Origin: Polyangiaceae bacterium
GTDB lineage: Bacteria; Myxococcota_A; Polyangia; Polyangiales; Polyangiaceae
Length of the DNA: 64,000 bases
Reading direction: 5' to 3'
NCBI GenBank assembly: GCA_025937835.1
Contig: JAICQO010000015.1
Location: forward strand, 33,508 to 97,507
This document shows, one piece after another, positions 26,711-34,776 of this stretch. The position numbers and the translations under genes were made by a program. The notes under the pieces were generated by a model that was not told the DNA's origin, did not search any database, and saw only the letters and a list, made by a program, of their open reading frames with translations. Numbering within the stretch: position 1 is the first letter of the stretch; each line of letters starts with the position of its first letter.

Positions 26711-27501
26711 TCGTCGAGCGTGGCGTAGATCGGGCCGTCGCGCAGCTCGACGTCGCGCGTGGCGCCGTCCTTGCGGCGGACGCCGAGCTTGAGCCCGGTG
26801 CTGGCGTTGGCGTTGATCAGGCTGCGCACCCGCTTTTCATCCATGGTCTTCACGGGTTCGCCCATCAGGCTCACGATCTGGTCGCCGCGCTGGAGCTTGG
26901 CCCGCGCCGCCGGTGACTCGCGCCAGACCTTGGTGATGAATACCGCGTCGGTGCGAAGCTCGTAGGACATGCCGACGCCGATCGTCCCGTGCGCGGGCTC
27001 GACCTCGAGCACGACGAACGCGCCGCTGTCGCAGCTCACCTCGAGCCGCCCCTCGCCCGACGCCGACTCGTGGAGGTCGCGGACCCGCTCCATGCAGATC
27101 GGCCGGTCGTTGATCGGGTTACTGTCCCAGAGCTCGACCGTGACCTGTGCCTTCGGCGAGATCCGATAATTACCGCGCTTCTGGTTGGGCCAGGTCGGTT
27201 GCAGGGTGTTGCCTTGAACCGGCGTCACGACCACCTCCACCTTGTCCACGAGCAGCTTGCCGACGACGTCGGGCAAGGACCCACCCACCGAGTCCCAGTC
27301 CCGCCCGTCCCGGGTGCGCGCGGGGATCGACGCCTTGGCGAACGCCAAGTAGAGCAGGTCGGGCGGCGGCGGCGGATCGAAGCGAAAGCCCGTAGGCACC
27401 TGACGCACCGGCGTCGACAGCTCCGGATACACCGCACTGCAGCCCGACATCGCGAACAAAAGTCCCGCCGCGAAAATTCGCGACAATCCACGCAATCCCA
27501 T
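26707..27501 (-). CDS. PDZ-domain lipoprotein
   Basis: 264 residues from ATG 27501, six codons inside the longest frame, because MGLRGLSRIFAAGLLFAMSGC is a standard signal with lipobox MSGC. After a Pro-rich stretch (RFDPPPPPDLL) comes a domain of about 120 residues of unknown type. The C-terminal PDZ domain (about 175-264) shows GVGMSYELR, SPAARAKLQRGDQIVSLMGEPV and LGVRRKDGATRDVEL. No protease triad is present. Likely a periplasmic peptide-binding or scaffold protein on the inner leaflet of the outer membrane (inference). Coupled to ygfZ by a four-base overlap. Confidence 0.82.
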   Translation of the reverse strand: MGLRGLSRIFAAGLLFAMSGCSAVYPELSTPVRQVPTGFRFDPPPPPDLLYLAFAKASIPARTRDGRDWDSVGGSLPDVVGKLLVDKVEVVVTPVQGNTLQPTWPNQKRGNYRISPKAQVTVELWDSNPINDRPICMERVRDLHESASGEGRLEVSCDSGAFVVLEVEPAHGTIGVGMSYELRTDAVFITKVWRESPAARAKLQRGDQIVSLMGEPVKTMDEKRVRSLINANASTGLKLGVRRKDGATRDVELRDGPIYATLDE

Positions 27502-27546
27502 GATTTCGCAGCGTAACATCGCCGCTCGCGCGACGCAGCATTCGGC

Positions 27547-28293
27547 TCAGCTGGCGGACAGGACCGGCTCGCCCGCCGGTCCGCGGCCAAGGCCGCAGGC
27601 CCGCGCCACGGCGTCGCGATAGCCCAGCCAGGCCGCATGGGTCTTTTCGAGGGCCTCGACCGCGATCGGGCGCGCGCCTTCCGGGACCGCGTCGAGGATC
27701 ACCTTCCAGGCGGCTTTTCGGTGGTCGCCTTCGACGCTGCGGTGAGCCTTGGTGAGCGCCAGGTGCTCGACCGGCAAGCCATAATGGCGCACCAAGGGGT
27801 GCTGCTCGAGGGGCGGAGGCGGAACCCGAACGCCCTCGAGCTCGCGCCGCTCGTTGGCCGTGCCCTCCAGAAACAGGGTCGTGACCACCGCCGCGGCCTC
27901 CCAGCCCTCGCGCAGCGTGAAATGGTCGATGATGTCGCGTAAGTGTCGGGACTCAGGGAGGAGCTCGACGGCCTCGAACCGCGACACGTCCATGCCGAGC
28001 CCCCTCGGGTACTCGAGGAACAGCTCGGGATGTGGGCGCCCTGCGGCAAGGCCGCCCGTCTCCTCTTCGTACACGTTGGCGATCAGCTCGCGACGCGCCT
28101 CGGCGACCGGGCAAGCCACGTAGGCGCGCGCCACGAGCACTGGGAAGTCGCGCACGTACACCGCGTACTCTTGCTCCAGATGAACGTGCAGTCGCTCGCG
28201 CGGCACGAGCCCCGAGGTGAACCCGGGCCAGGCCCAGTGGATCTTGCGATCCATCACGGCCAAGAGCGCCTCGCGGAACTCCGAGCGGTTCAT
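27547..28293 (-). CDS. Heme-oxygenase-like iron enzyme (TenA/PqqC/CADD-type)
   Basis: 248 residues from ATG 28293. All-alpha protein of the TenA/PqqC-like fold. The metal-ligand pattern of the CADD-type di-iron subgroup is visible: E76-78 with H88 (EEETGGLAAGRPHPELF), E143 (TLFLEGT), and the triad H184-x3-E188-x2-H191 (AHRSVEGDHRKAAW), with CADD having D at the middle place. Such enzymes do oxygen chemistry ranging from PQQ ring closure to para-aminobenzoate or alkene formation. No PQQ or thiamine genes are adjacent. Next downstream are a PDZ lipoprotein (45-base gap), ygfZ and cysK. The reaction cannot be assigned. Confidence 0.82.
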   Translation of the reverse strand: MNRSEFREALLAVMDRKIHWAWPGFTSGLVPRERLHVHLEQEYAVYVRDFPVLVARAYVACPVAEARRELIANVYEEETGGLAAGRPHPELFLEYPRGLGMDVSRFEAVELLPESRHLRDIIDHFTLREGWEAAAVVTTLFLEGTANERRELEGVRVPPPPLEQHPLVRHYGLPVEHLALTKAHRSVEGDHRKAAWKVILDAVPEGARPIAVEALEKTHAAWLGYRDAVARACGLGRGPAGEPVLSAS

Positions 28294-28453
28294 GCGTGCC
28301 TCTTGCTCTACCTCGACGACTCGGCAGAACGAAATTTTGGTCTCGCAACGTGACCCTCGGCTCCCGTCGAGCGGCCCCCGAGCCAGGGCGTCTCGCGCGA
28401 GTGCGATGATCCAACGTGCCGAAGTGCGCGGTCGGCGTTATCCTTGAGGTTAG

Positions 28454-29284
28454 ATGGCGCGACTGTTCGGCTTCATCGGCAATCGCTCGGACCTCGGTGC
28501 GAGGGTGCTCAAGTCGAATGTGGACATCCTGCGAGTCACTCGGAAACCCGATGACCCGCTGGGGTGGGGCATTGGCTTCTACCAGGCCGGCGAAATCCTC
28601 CTCAGGCGGCGACCGATCGACGAACGCGAGGAAATCGATCTCACCGAAGCCGCCGAGGACATCCGCACGGACGTGTTGATCGGCCACGTGCGGCGCGCGA
28701 GCGTCGGCGCGCTGCGCACGGAAAACACCCACCCGTTCCGCTATCGGTCGTGGGTGTTCGCGCAGACCGGCACAATCGACGGTTTCGAGGGGCTGCGCGA
28801 GCGGCTGCTCGCCTCGCAGCCGGAGTTTCTGCGACGCAACGTGCGCGGCGAGACCGACAGCGAGTGCTTCTTCTACCTGTTCCTGTCGTTCCTTCACGAC
28901 GCCGGACACCTCGACGACTCACACGTCTCGGGCGAGCACATCGCCGCGGCGCTGCGCGCCTCCATCGCGCTCGTCGATCGGCTCTCGGCCGAAGAAGGCT
29001 ACGGCCCGAACACCGGCAATATCCTGGTGACCAACGGCGAGACCATGCTGGCGGTGCACCGCGACGGGCTGATGGCTCACCGCGTGGTTCGCGGCAAGTT
29101 CGACGTCGAAGAGCTGCTCGGCGAGGACGGCGCCCGCCAGGCGCGGATCCCGAGCATCGACAGCACGCACTTCACGATCATCGCGTCCGAGCTCGAGGCT
29201 TTGCCCGCGGGCTGGACGTCCGTCGAGGGGCGGTCGATCGTGACTCTGTCGCGCACCGAAGACCCCGTCGTCGAACCGATCTGA
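28454..29284 (+). CDS. Class II glutamine amidotransferase-like protein lacking the catalytic Cys
   Basis: 276 residues from ATG 28454. The start is certain: TAG immediately precedes it in frame and GAGG lies five bases upstream. The fold is that of the YafJ/EgtC-type amidotransferase: WGIGFYQ (38-44), GHVRRASVGALRTENTHPF (77-95; Arg and NTHPF glutamine-site segment), GTIDGFEGL, and SDSE-like TDSECFFY. Active members begin Met-Cys-Arg-Leu and use Cys2, exposed after Met removal, as nucleophile. Here residue 2 is Ala (MARLFGFIGN). It therefore cannot act as a normal N-terminal-nucleophile amidase. It may bind a ligand or serve as a regulatory subunit. Overlaps the next gene by one base (TGATG). 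Confidence 0.85.
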   Translation: MARLFGFIGNRSDLGARVLKSNVDILRVTRKPDDPLGWGIGFYQAGEILLRRRPIDEREEIDLTEAAEDIRTDVLIGHVRRASVGALRTENTHPFRYRSWVFAQTGTIDGFEGLRERLLASQPEFLRRNVRGETDSECFFYLFLSFLHDAGHLDDSHVSGEHIAAALRASIALVDRLSAEEGYGPNTGNILVTNGETMLAVHRDGLMAHRVVRGKFDVEELLGEDGARQARIPSIDSTHFTIIASELEALPAGWTSVEGRSIVTLSRTEDPVVEPI

Positions 29285-29910
29285 TGCGCAGCTTCGGCGC
29301 GGGGGTGCTGGTCGCGATCGCCGTGGGCTCGTGCGCCCCGAGCGCTGCGCGCTTTCCCACGAGTGAGGCGAGAGAATCGGACGCGCCGCGCCGCGCGCCG
29401 GGCGTCGCGGTGGACCCGGAGCTCGAGCTACCCGAGGCCGCGCCGCGTGGCTCCACGGAGTCGTTGCTGATGGTGCTGTCGACGCCACGCGACCTGAAAC
29501 GCGCCACGGAGATGGTCGCCGCCTATTTCCGGGCGATCACCCGGGAGTCGGGCGAAGCGCTCGAGCTCGTGCTGTCGAGCGAAGCCTCGCTCGAATCGAG
29601 CTCCGGCCGCTCTCCGGCGCGCGCCGCCTGGCGCTCGCGCTTCGCTCAGTTCGACTACCAGTCGCTGCGCAGCGCGTCCCTTTACCGCGACGCGGATCTC
29701 GAGACCTACCGCGGCAGCGATCAGCCAGAGCTCGCGTTGCAGCGGCACCTGCCCGAGATGCGGGACGACGAGGTGTTCGTCCGCGTGCGGCTCGACGTGA
29801 CCCGGGTACAGAAGACCCGGCTGTTCGCGGACGAGATCGGCTTTTTGATGCGCCCGCGGGGCGCCGGCTATCAGATCGTGAAGATCAGCGAAGACTTCAC
29901 GGCGCCGTGA
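29284..29910 (+). CDS. Hypothetical lipoprotein
   Basis: 208 residues from ATG 29284, sharing one base with the amidotransferase-like stop, hence coupled to it. The signal MRSFGAGVLVAIAVGSC has lipobox VGSC. Residues 25-60 are disordered (Pro, Ala, Glu). The remainder is one mixed domain (TPRDLKRATEMVAAYFRAITRESGEALELVLS... DEVFVRVRLDVTRVQ... GAGYQIVKISEDF) with the helix-then-sheet order and final IVKISEDF strand of an NTF2/SnoaL-like cone fold. The convergent neighbour two bases away has a similar plan. Function unknown. Confidence 0.72.
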   Translation: MRSFGAGVLVAIAVGSCAPSAARFPTSEARESDAPRRAPGVAVDPELELPEAAPRGSTESLLMVLSTPRDLKRATEMVAAYFRAITRESGEALELVLSSEASLESSSGRSPARAAWRSRFAQFDYQSLRSASLYRDADLETYRGSDQPELALQRHLPEMRDDEVFVRVRLDVTRVQKTRLFADEIGFLMRPRGAGYQIVKISEDFTAP

Positions 29911-29911
29911 C

Positions 29912-30391
29912 TCACATGCCGGCGACGATCTTGAACGTTTCGCCGGAGCGCACGAGCTCGAGGCGATTGTCCGCGACCTCGCGCCGCCACACGTCTTCCC
30001 CGCCCTCGGTCGTCGGGACCTTGTAGCTCGCGGTGTACGTGTAATCGACGAAGATGCTGTCGTTGCGGCGGCCGGGCGTGACCTGGCGGTAGCGGATCTC
30101 GTAGCGGATCGCCTTGGCCTTCCGGAACTGGCCCTCGAGGAACTCTTTCAGGCCGGCGTAGTCGTGGTCGTCGCTGGTATCCACGCTGCCGCCGTCCTCG
30201 TAATAAGAGGCATCTGCGAACTTCATCAGCTGCCCGACGTTGCGGAGCTCGACCGCGCGCCGGTACCGCTCGCAAAACTCGATCACGCTGCGATTCAGGT
30301 CCGTCTCTTCGACGTCCGTGTTCGGGATGTAATGCTTGGCGCAGCCGAGGGGCAGCACGGACAGGGCGAGAGCAACGAGCAGGGACCGCAT
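29912..30391 (-). CDS. NTF2/SnoaL-like lipoprotein
   Basis: 159 residues from ATG 30391. Lipobox LPLGC in MRSLLVALALSVLPLGC. The mature part looks like an NTF2-type cone: helices VIEFCERYRRAVELRNVGQLMKFAD, then DHDYAGLKEFLEGQFRKAKAI and strands YEIRYRQV, IFVDYTYTASYKV, NRLELVRSGETFKIVAG. No catalytic residues stand out. Convergent with the other lipoprotein (two-base gap). Likely a periplasmic ligand-binding or structural protein. Confidence 0.75.
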   Translation of the reverse strand: MRSLLVALALSVLPLGCAKHYIPNTDVEETDLNRSVIEFCERYRRAVELRNVGQLMKFADASYYEDGGSVDTSDDHDYAGLKEFLEGQFRKAKAIRYEIRYRQVTPGRRNDSIFVDYTYTASYKVPTTEGGEDVWRREVADNRLELVRSGETFKIVAGM

Positions 30392-30485
30392 GGAAAGGCT
30401 GAGGGGAGCTGAGTCGGGAGGGGGAACGCCGAGCCGGGCCGGCCGATTCCCGCGGACGTTATGAGAGCTTCGGGGCCGCTAGCAA

Positions 30486-30503
30486 GCGGCTTGCGAAAGC
30501 CGC
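30486..30503 (-). terminator. Hairpin terminator candidate of the ketosynthase operon
   Basis: GCGGCTT (30486-30492) and AAGCCGC (30497-30503) form a perfect 7-bp stem with loop GCGA. On the minus strand it lies 37 bases after the ketosynthase stop and is followed by TTGCTAGC. An overlapping alternative stem (GCCGCT/AGCGGC) sits just beyond. Short T-run only. Confidence 0.45.
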
Positions 30504-30540
30504 CACGATGCCGCCGGATTTGTGGTTCTTTGCCAAAAAG

Positions 30541-32328
30541 TCAGGCGAGATCGAGGACTCCGGCCGAGAGCGCGGGCTCGCACTCGGCATCGCACGGCTG
30601 CCCGGGTCCGGTCGCAGTGAGCAACACCGCAGCCGCTCCGCGGCGGGGAACCGCGAGCCCGGCGGCGGCGAAGAGCTCGCTGACGACCGGGCCGACGTCT
30701 TCGACCGCGACCACCAGCGCTTCGTCCACGTCGCCCGCAGCGACGAGCAAGCGCGCGACTCGAAACGCCTCGCGACCGGCGAACGCGCTGCTGCCCACGC
30801 TGAAGCTCGGGCCGTGCGCGCCGAAGACTATCGAGCACACCCCCGCGCAGGCGCTCGGGGAGGTTGCTGGGAAGCGGCGCGGCTCGACCGGTCGGCCCTC
30901 TCTGCGGCGCGCTTCGAAGCGCTCGTTCTGCTCGAGCGTCGCCGCAGCCGTGCCCACCACGACGGCGGCGTTCGGCGAGAGCGCGTGGCCGGTGCGGCTC
31001 AGTAAATCCGTCACGGCGGCGAGCGCGAGCTCGGTCGCGGGATCGGCGCGCTCGGCGAGGGCCGCGCTTTCAGGGCGGAGCGCGCGCAAGCGCTCGAGCT
31101 CGAGGCCGCGCACGATGGCGCTCGAAGCGCGCGTGAACACGGCGCGCCTCGGCGTGCGCTGACCGGTACTGAGCACGCCCGAGCCCGCGAGCACCAGCGC
31201 GGCGTTGAGCCCGCCGAACGCCGAAGACCACTTGAGCGCGGTCGACAGCGCTCTCGGCGTGGCGACGCTCGCGAGCTCGCCCGAAAAGCCAGGCTCGAGC
31301 GGACCTTTTCCGAGGGTCGCCGGAACCACGCCGCGCTCGAGCGCGGACAGCGCCGACAGCGTCTCGAGCGCGCCGGCTGCGCCGAGCGTGTGGCCGATCT
31401 GGGCCTTGAAAGCGTGCACCGGCACGGGGCGAGAGCCGAACAAGCGCGAGAGTGCGCGTGACTCGGCGGCGTCGTTGTACGGCGTCGCCGTGGCGTGGGC
31501 GCTCACGAGGTCTACGGAGTCCGGCGCGAGCCCGGCGTCCGCCAGCGCGCGCTCGGCCGCCGCGAGCACGCCCGAGCCGGTCCGATCCGGCGCAGTCTGG
31601 TGGACGGCGTCCGAGCTCGCGCCGAAGCCGAGGATCTGACCGAGCGCGGGCGCGGCGTCGCTCCTTCGCACGAGCGCGACCAGCGCGGCGCCTTCGCCGA
31701 GCGCCATGCCGTCGCGCTCGGCCCGAAACGGCGCGGGTTCTCCTCGGCTGAGAGCGCCGAGCGACTCGAAGCCGGCCGCCACGAACGAGCTCAGCGCGTC
31801 GTAGCCGCCAGCGATCACCAGATCCGCCTCCCCGAGATCGAGCAGCCGGCAGCCGAGCCCGAGCGCCAGCGTGGACGAGGCGCACGCGCCCAGCACTTGG
31901 GTCATTTCGCAGGCAACCCCGAGCTCGCGCGATAGCTCGGCGAGCGGTGAGAAGTACGGGGCGCGCTCCGCGAGCGCCCGCGTGGAGCGGCCTCGAGTCG
32001 CGCGTTCGGAGAAGGCGACCTGCGCGGCCTGCATCGGACCCGCGGAGGTACCGATCAAGACGCGCGCTCGCCGGCTGCGAAAATCAGGCAGGGCGCGCTC
32101 GAGCTCGCGGACCAGGTCGCGCGCCGCGAGAACGAGCAGTGCAGTCGCGCGATCGGCGCCGGCTGCTTCGACCTCTGCGCGTCCGACCACGGGATGCGCG
32201 AGGCCGAGCGCCGGCTCGCGGCTGAGAGCCGGGCGGGGCGGCTCGGAAACACGGCCGGCGTCCGTGGCGCACTGCCCGCGCCCGAGCGCGGAGATCGCCG
32301 CGCTGGCGATCACCGCCACGGCCATCAT
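30541..32328 (-). CDS. Ketosynthase fused to a dead ketosynthase-like domain (second of pair)
   Basis: 595 residues from ATG 32328, overlapping the preceding ketosynthase by four bases (ATGA). Residues about 1-390 are a full beta-ketoacyl synthase with active Cys149 (LGACASST), His278 (SAHATATPYND), Lys308 and His313 (KAQIGHTLGAAG). From about 395 a second, shorter thiolase-fold region starts; its nucleophile site reads VGSSAFAG, so Cys is replaced by Ser513 and no His motifs follow. This recalls chain-length-factor subunits of type II synthases, here on the same chain and truncated. It presumably condenses acyl-ACP with malonyl-ACP using the ACP of the same operon. Product unknown. Confidence 0.85.
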   Translation of the reverse strand: MMAVAVIASAAISALGRGQCATDAGRVSEPPRPALSREPALGLAHPVVGRAEVEAAGADRATALLVLAARDLVRELERALPDFRSRRARVLIGTSAGPMQAAQVAFSERATRGRSTRALAERAPYFSPLAELSRELGVACEMTQVLGACASSTLALGLGCRLLDLGEADLVIAGGYDALSSFVAAGFESLGALSRGEPAPFRAERDGMALGEGAALVALVRRSDAAPALGQILGFGASSDAVHQTAPDRTGSGVLAAAERALADAGLAPDSVDLVSAHATATPYNDAAESRALSRLFGSRPVPVHAFKAQIGHTLGAAGALETLSALSALERGVVPATLGKGPLEPGFSGELASVATPRALSTALKWSSAFGGLNAALVLAGSGVLSTGQRTPRRAVFTRASSAIVRGLELERLRALRPESAALAERADPATELALAAVTDLLSRTGHALSPNAAVVVGTAAATLEQNERFEARRREGRPVEPRRFPATSPSACAGVCSIVFGAHGPSFSVGSSAFAGREAFRVARLLVAAGDVDEALVVAVEDVGPVVSELFAAAGLAVPRRGAAAVLLTATGPGQPCDAECEPALSAGVLDLA

Positions 32329-34490
32329 GAGCCGGCGTCCCAGGTCGAGAGCCGCGTGACGAAGCGCGCGACAAGGCCGCCGGAGACGACCAGGAGCTCG
32401 TCGAGCCCGCGCGCGAGCCAGTCCACGCCGAGCGAGAGCGCTTGCCCCGAGACGGCCTCGTGGGACAGCCCGCTCGCGGTCGTGTCGATGCGCCGCACGC
32501 AGCTCCACGGGCTCTCGGCGATCCAGCGTTCGAGCTCGGGATGGCTCGGCGTGAACAGCACGAGCGCGCGCGAGGCATCGCGCGGCGCCGTCCAAGCCAG
32601 CGGGTCGCGCTGCGTGCCGCGTTCCTCGACGTGTGCCACGAGCCGCGCGAGCGGGCGCTCGCCGCGCTCCAAGGCTCTGGCTTCGGGCTCGAGCAACACG
32701 AAACCGCCGCCTTCGCCCCGCTCGCCGCCCGGCGCGAGCAGCGCGGAAACGACTGGATCGCGCGGCTCGATCGCGCCGGCCACGACGGCTTCCGCCTGGC
32801 CGAGCTCGAGCCAGCCGAGGGCGCAGGCGACCGCGGCGGGTCCGGACTCACTCCCGGCAGCGACGCCCGCGACGGGGCCCTCGAGCTTGGCGTAGATCGA
32901 GGCGTTGCCGGCGAGGGCGGAGTGCACGAGCTGCGGAAACTCCGCCGGCGGGGAGAAGCGCATCCCCCGCTCGCGGATCCGGTCGAGGAACGCGAGTGAG
33001 CGCTCGACCGGGCCGTACGCGTTGCCCACGGCGAGCCCGGTCGTCGCGGGCAACGCCCCCGCGGACGACAGCGCCTCGAGCGCCGCCCAGGTCGTGAACG
33101 CCGCGCCGCGATCGAAGCGCCGGGAGCGCTCTGCGTCGAGCCGAGTCAGAGGGTCGGCGTCGAAAGGTTCGGCGTGGAGGGCGGGTTGCGCGCTCTCGTC
33201 GAGCTTCGCGCCGAGCGCGACCGCGGCGCTCACCACGTAGGCGCGGCGCAGCGCCGTACGACGCGCGCGCGGTGCGGCGTCCGAGCGCTCGAGCAACAAC
33301 ACCGCGTTCATGCCGCCGAAGCCGAACGAGCTCGACAGCGCAGCGCGCAGCTCGGCGCGTTCGCCGGTGCCGAGCACATGGCGAAGCGCCGGCTCTTCCG
33401 GCTGGTTCAGCCCCCCCGTGGGCGGGGCGATCCCGCGCTCCAGCGAGAGCGCCGTCACCGCCGCCTCCAGCGCGCCGGCTGCGCCGAGCGTGTGCCCGAG
33501 CTGACCCTTGCTGGACGAGACCCGAACCCGGGAGGCGTCGGAGCCGAGCACCGAGAGCAGCGCCCTCGCCTCCATCGCGTCGTTGGCGAGCGTGCCCGTT
33601 CCGTGCGCGTTGACGTAGTCGAGGTCGCGCGCGCCGAGCCCGCCCACCGCGAGAGCCCGCGCCATCAACGTCGCGGCCTTCTGCCCCGACGGTTCGGGGT
33701 GCGTGACGTGGTGCGCTTCCGAGCCGACGGCCCAACCCGACAGAAAGCACAGGATCCGGGCGCCCCGCGCGCGGGCGCGCGCTTCTGGCTCGAGCACGAG
33801 GAAAGCCGCGCCCTCACCGAGCGTGAGCCCCTTGCGGGCAACGTCGAACGGCCGGCACGGCTCCGGATCGAGCGCGCCGAGCGCGTCGAAGCCGGCGAAG
33901 GTCATGCGGCACAGTGCGTCTACACCACCGGCCAGCACGCGCTCGGCGTCCCCGCGCAGCAACCAGCTCGCTCCCTGCACGATCGCGACGGCCCCGCTCG
34001 AGCAAGCACTGCAAACCGTCTGCGTCGACGAGAACGGCCCGACCAGTCGATCCAACGCCACGGCCGTGGCGGACAGCGGGTGGCTCAGCAGACGCCGCGC
34101 GCGCTCGAGGCCGGCGCTCGCGGCGTCGGGCGCGAACAGCCGGCTCTCGGCGTGAGCCATGCCACCGGTCGTGCCTCCGAGCGACAGCCCGAAACGCTCG
34201 CCGCTCTCGACGGATTCACCGAGGCCCGCGCACGCGAGCGCCTCGCGCGCGGCACACAGCGCGAGCCGATCGCTCCTCGACAGCTCGAGCGACCCAGGCT
34301 CGGCATCGGGCAAGGGCCCGGTGACCTCGGCGGCGAGGTGCGAGCGCGCGCCCGTGGTTTCGAACGCACCGACGCCGAACAGCGCGCGTTCACCGCGGAT
34401 CAGCCGCTCGAACGTAGTCGGCGCGTCGCCGCCGAGCGCCGACACGATGCCGAGACCCGTGACCGCGATGCGATCGGGCGGTGTCGTCAT
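32325..34490 (-). CDS. Ketosynthase fused to a dead ketosynthase-like domain (first of pair)
   Basis: 721 residues from ATG 34490; an in-frame ATG at 34592 would run into the ACP gene. Residues 1-405 are a FabF-like ketosynthase: MTTPPDRIAVTGLGIVSALG start, active Cys163 (CSACSSG), His296 (VNAHGTGTLAND), Lys328 and His333 (KGQLGHTLGAAG). Residues about 410-720 form a second thiolase-like region with AAGSESG where TACSSG is expected (Cys replaced by Ser547) and no catalytic His. Same design as the downstream gene but only moderately similar in sequence. The ACP gene ends 10 bases before it. Fatty-acid FabF is about 410 residues, so this is not housekeeping FabF. Confidence 0.87.
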   Translation of the reverse strand: MTTPPDRIAVTGLGIVSALGGDAPTTFERLIRGERALFGVGAFETTGARSHLAAEVTGPLPDAEPGSLELSRSDRLALCAAREALACAGLGESVESGERFGLSLGGTTGGMAHAESRLFAPDAASAGLERARRLLSHPLSATAVALDRLVGPFSSTQTVCSACSSGAVAIVQGASWLLRGDAERVLAGGVDALCRMTFAGFDALGALDPEPCRPFDVARKGLTLGEGAAFLVLEPEARARARGARILCFLSGWAVGSEAHHVTHPEPSGQKAATLMARALAVGGLGARDLDYVNAHGTGTLANDAMEARALLSVLGSDASRVRVSSSKGQLGHTLGAAGALEAAVTALSLERGIAPPTGGLNQPEEPALRHVLGTGERAELRAALSSSFGFGGMNAVLLLERSDAAPRARRTALRRAYVVSAAVALGAKLDESAQPALHAEPFDADPLTRLDAERSRRFDRGAAFTTWAALEALSSAGALPATTGLAVGNAYGPVERSLAFLDRIRERGMRFSPPAEFPQLVHSALAGNASIYAKLEGPVAGVAAGSESGPAAVACALGWLELGQAEAVVAGAIEPRDPVVSALLAPGGERGEGGGFVLLEPEARALERGERPLARLVAHVEERGTQRDPLAWTAPRDASRALVLFTPSHPELERWIAESPWSCVRRIDTTASGLSHEAVSGQALSLGVDWLARGLDELLVVSGGLVARFVTRLSTWDAGS

Positions 34491-34500
34491 CCGCGTTCGC

Positions 34501-34764
34501 TCACTCGGCGCGGGCGCGCGCGATGAACTCGCCGAGCGCACGCACGCTGGCGAAGGCGGCTCGCCCCGCCTCCCCTTCCGGAACGGGCACACCGAAGCGC
34601 TCTTCGACGGCCATCGCGAGCTGCAGCGCGTCGAGCGAGTCGAGGCCGAGGCCGGCCCCGAACAGCGGCGACTCTTCGTCGATGTCCTCCGGGGCCTTGC
34701 CGCGGAGGTCGAGCTCTTCGATCAGCATGCGCTTGATGGCCTGTATCAGCGTGTTCTGGTCCAT
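34501..34764 (-). CDS. Acyl carrier protein of the ketosynthase operon
   Basis: 87 residues from ATG 34764. Phosphopantetheine serine S43 in GAGLGLDSLDALQLAMAVEERFG. The LGLDSxDAL context is like ACPs of aryl-polyene and dialkylresorcinol clusters rather than fatty-acid AcpP (GADSLDTVEL); this is from memory and suggestive only. The four-helix pattern is complete (TLIQAIKRMLIEEL... FASVRALGEFIARARAE). It lies between the MoxR gene (12 bases) and the first ketosynthase (10 bases), so it is the likely carrier for both ketosynthases. Confidence 0.92.
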   Translation of the reverse strand: MDQNTLIQAIKRMLIEELDLRGKAPEDIDEESPLFGAGLGLDSLDALQLAMAVEERFGVPVPEGEAGRAAFASVRALGEFIARARAE

Positions 34765-34776
34765 CCGGGTAACTGC

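Noticed and set aside
32194..34526. Long plus-strand frames opposite the ketosynthases
   Set aside because: The catalytic Cys-His-His motifs are on the minus strand; the plus frames show no domain.
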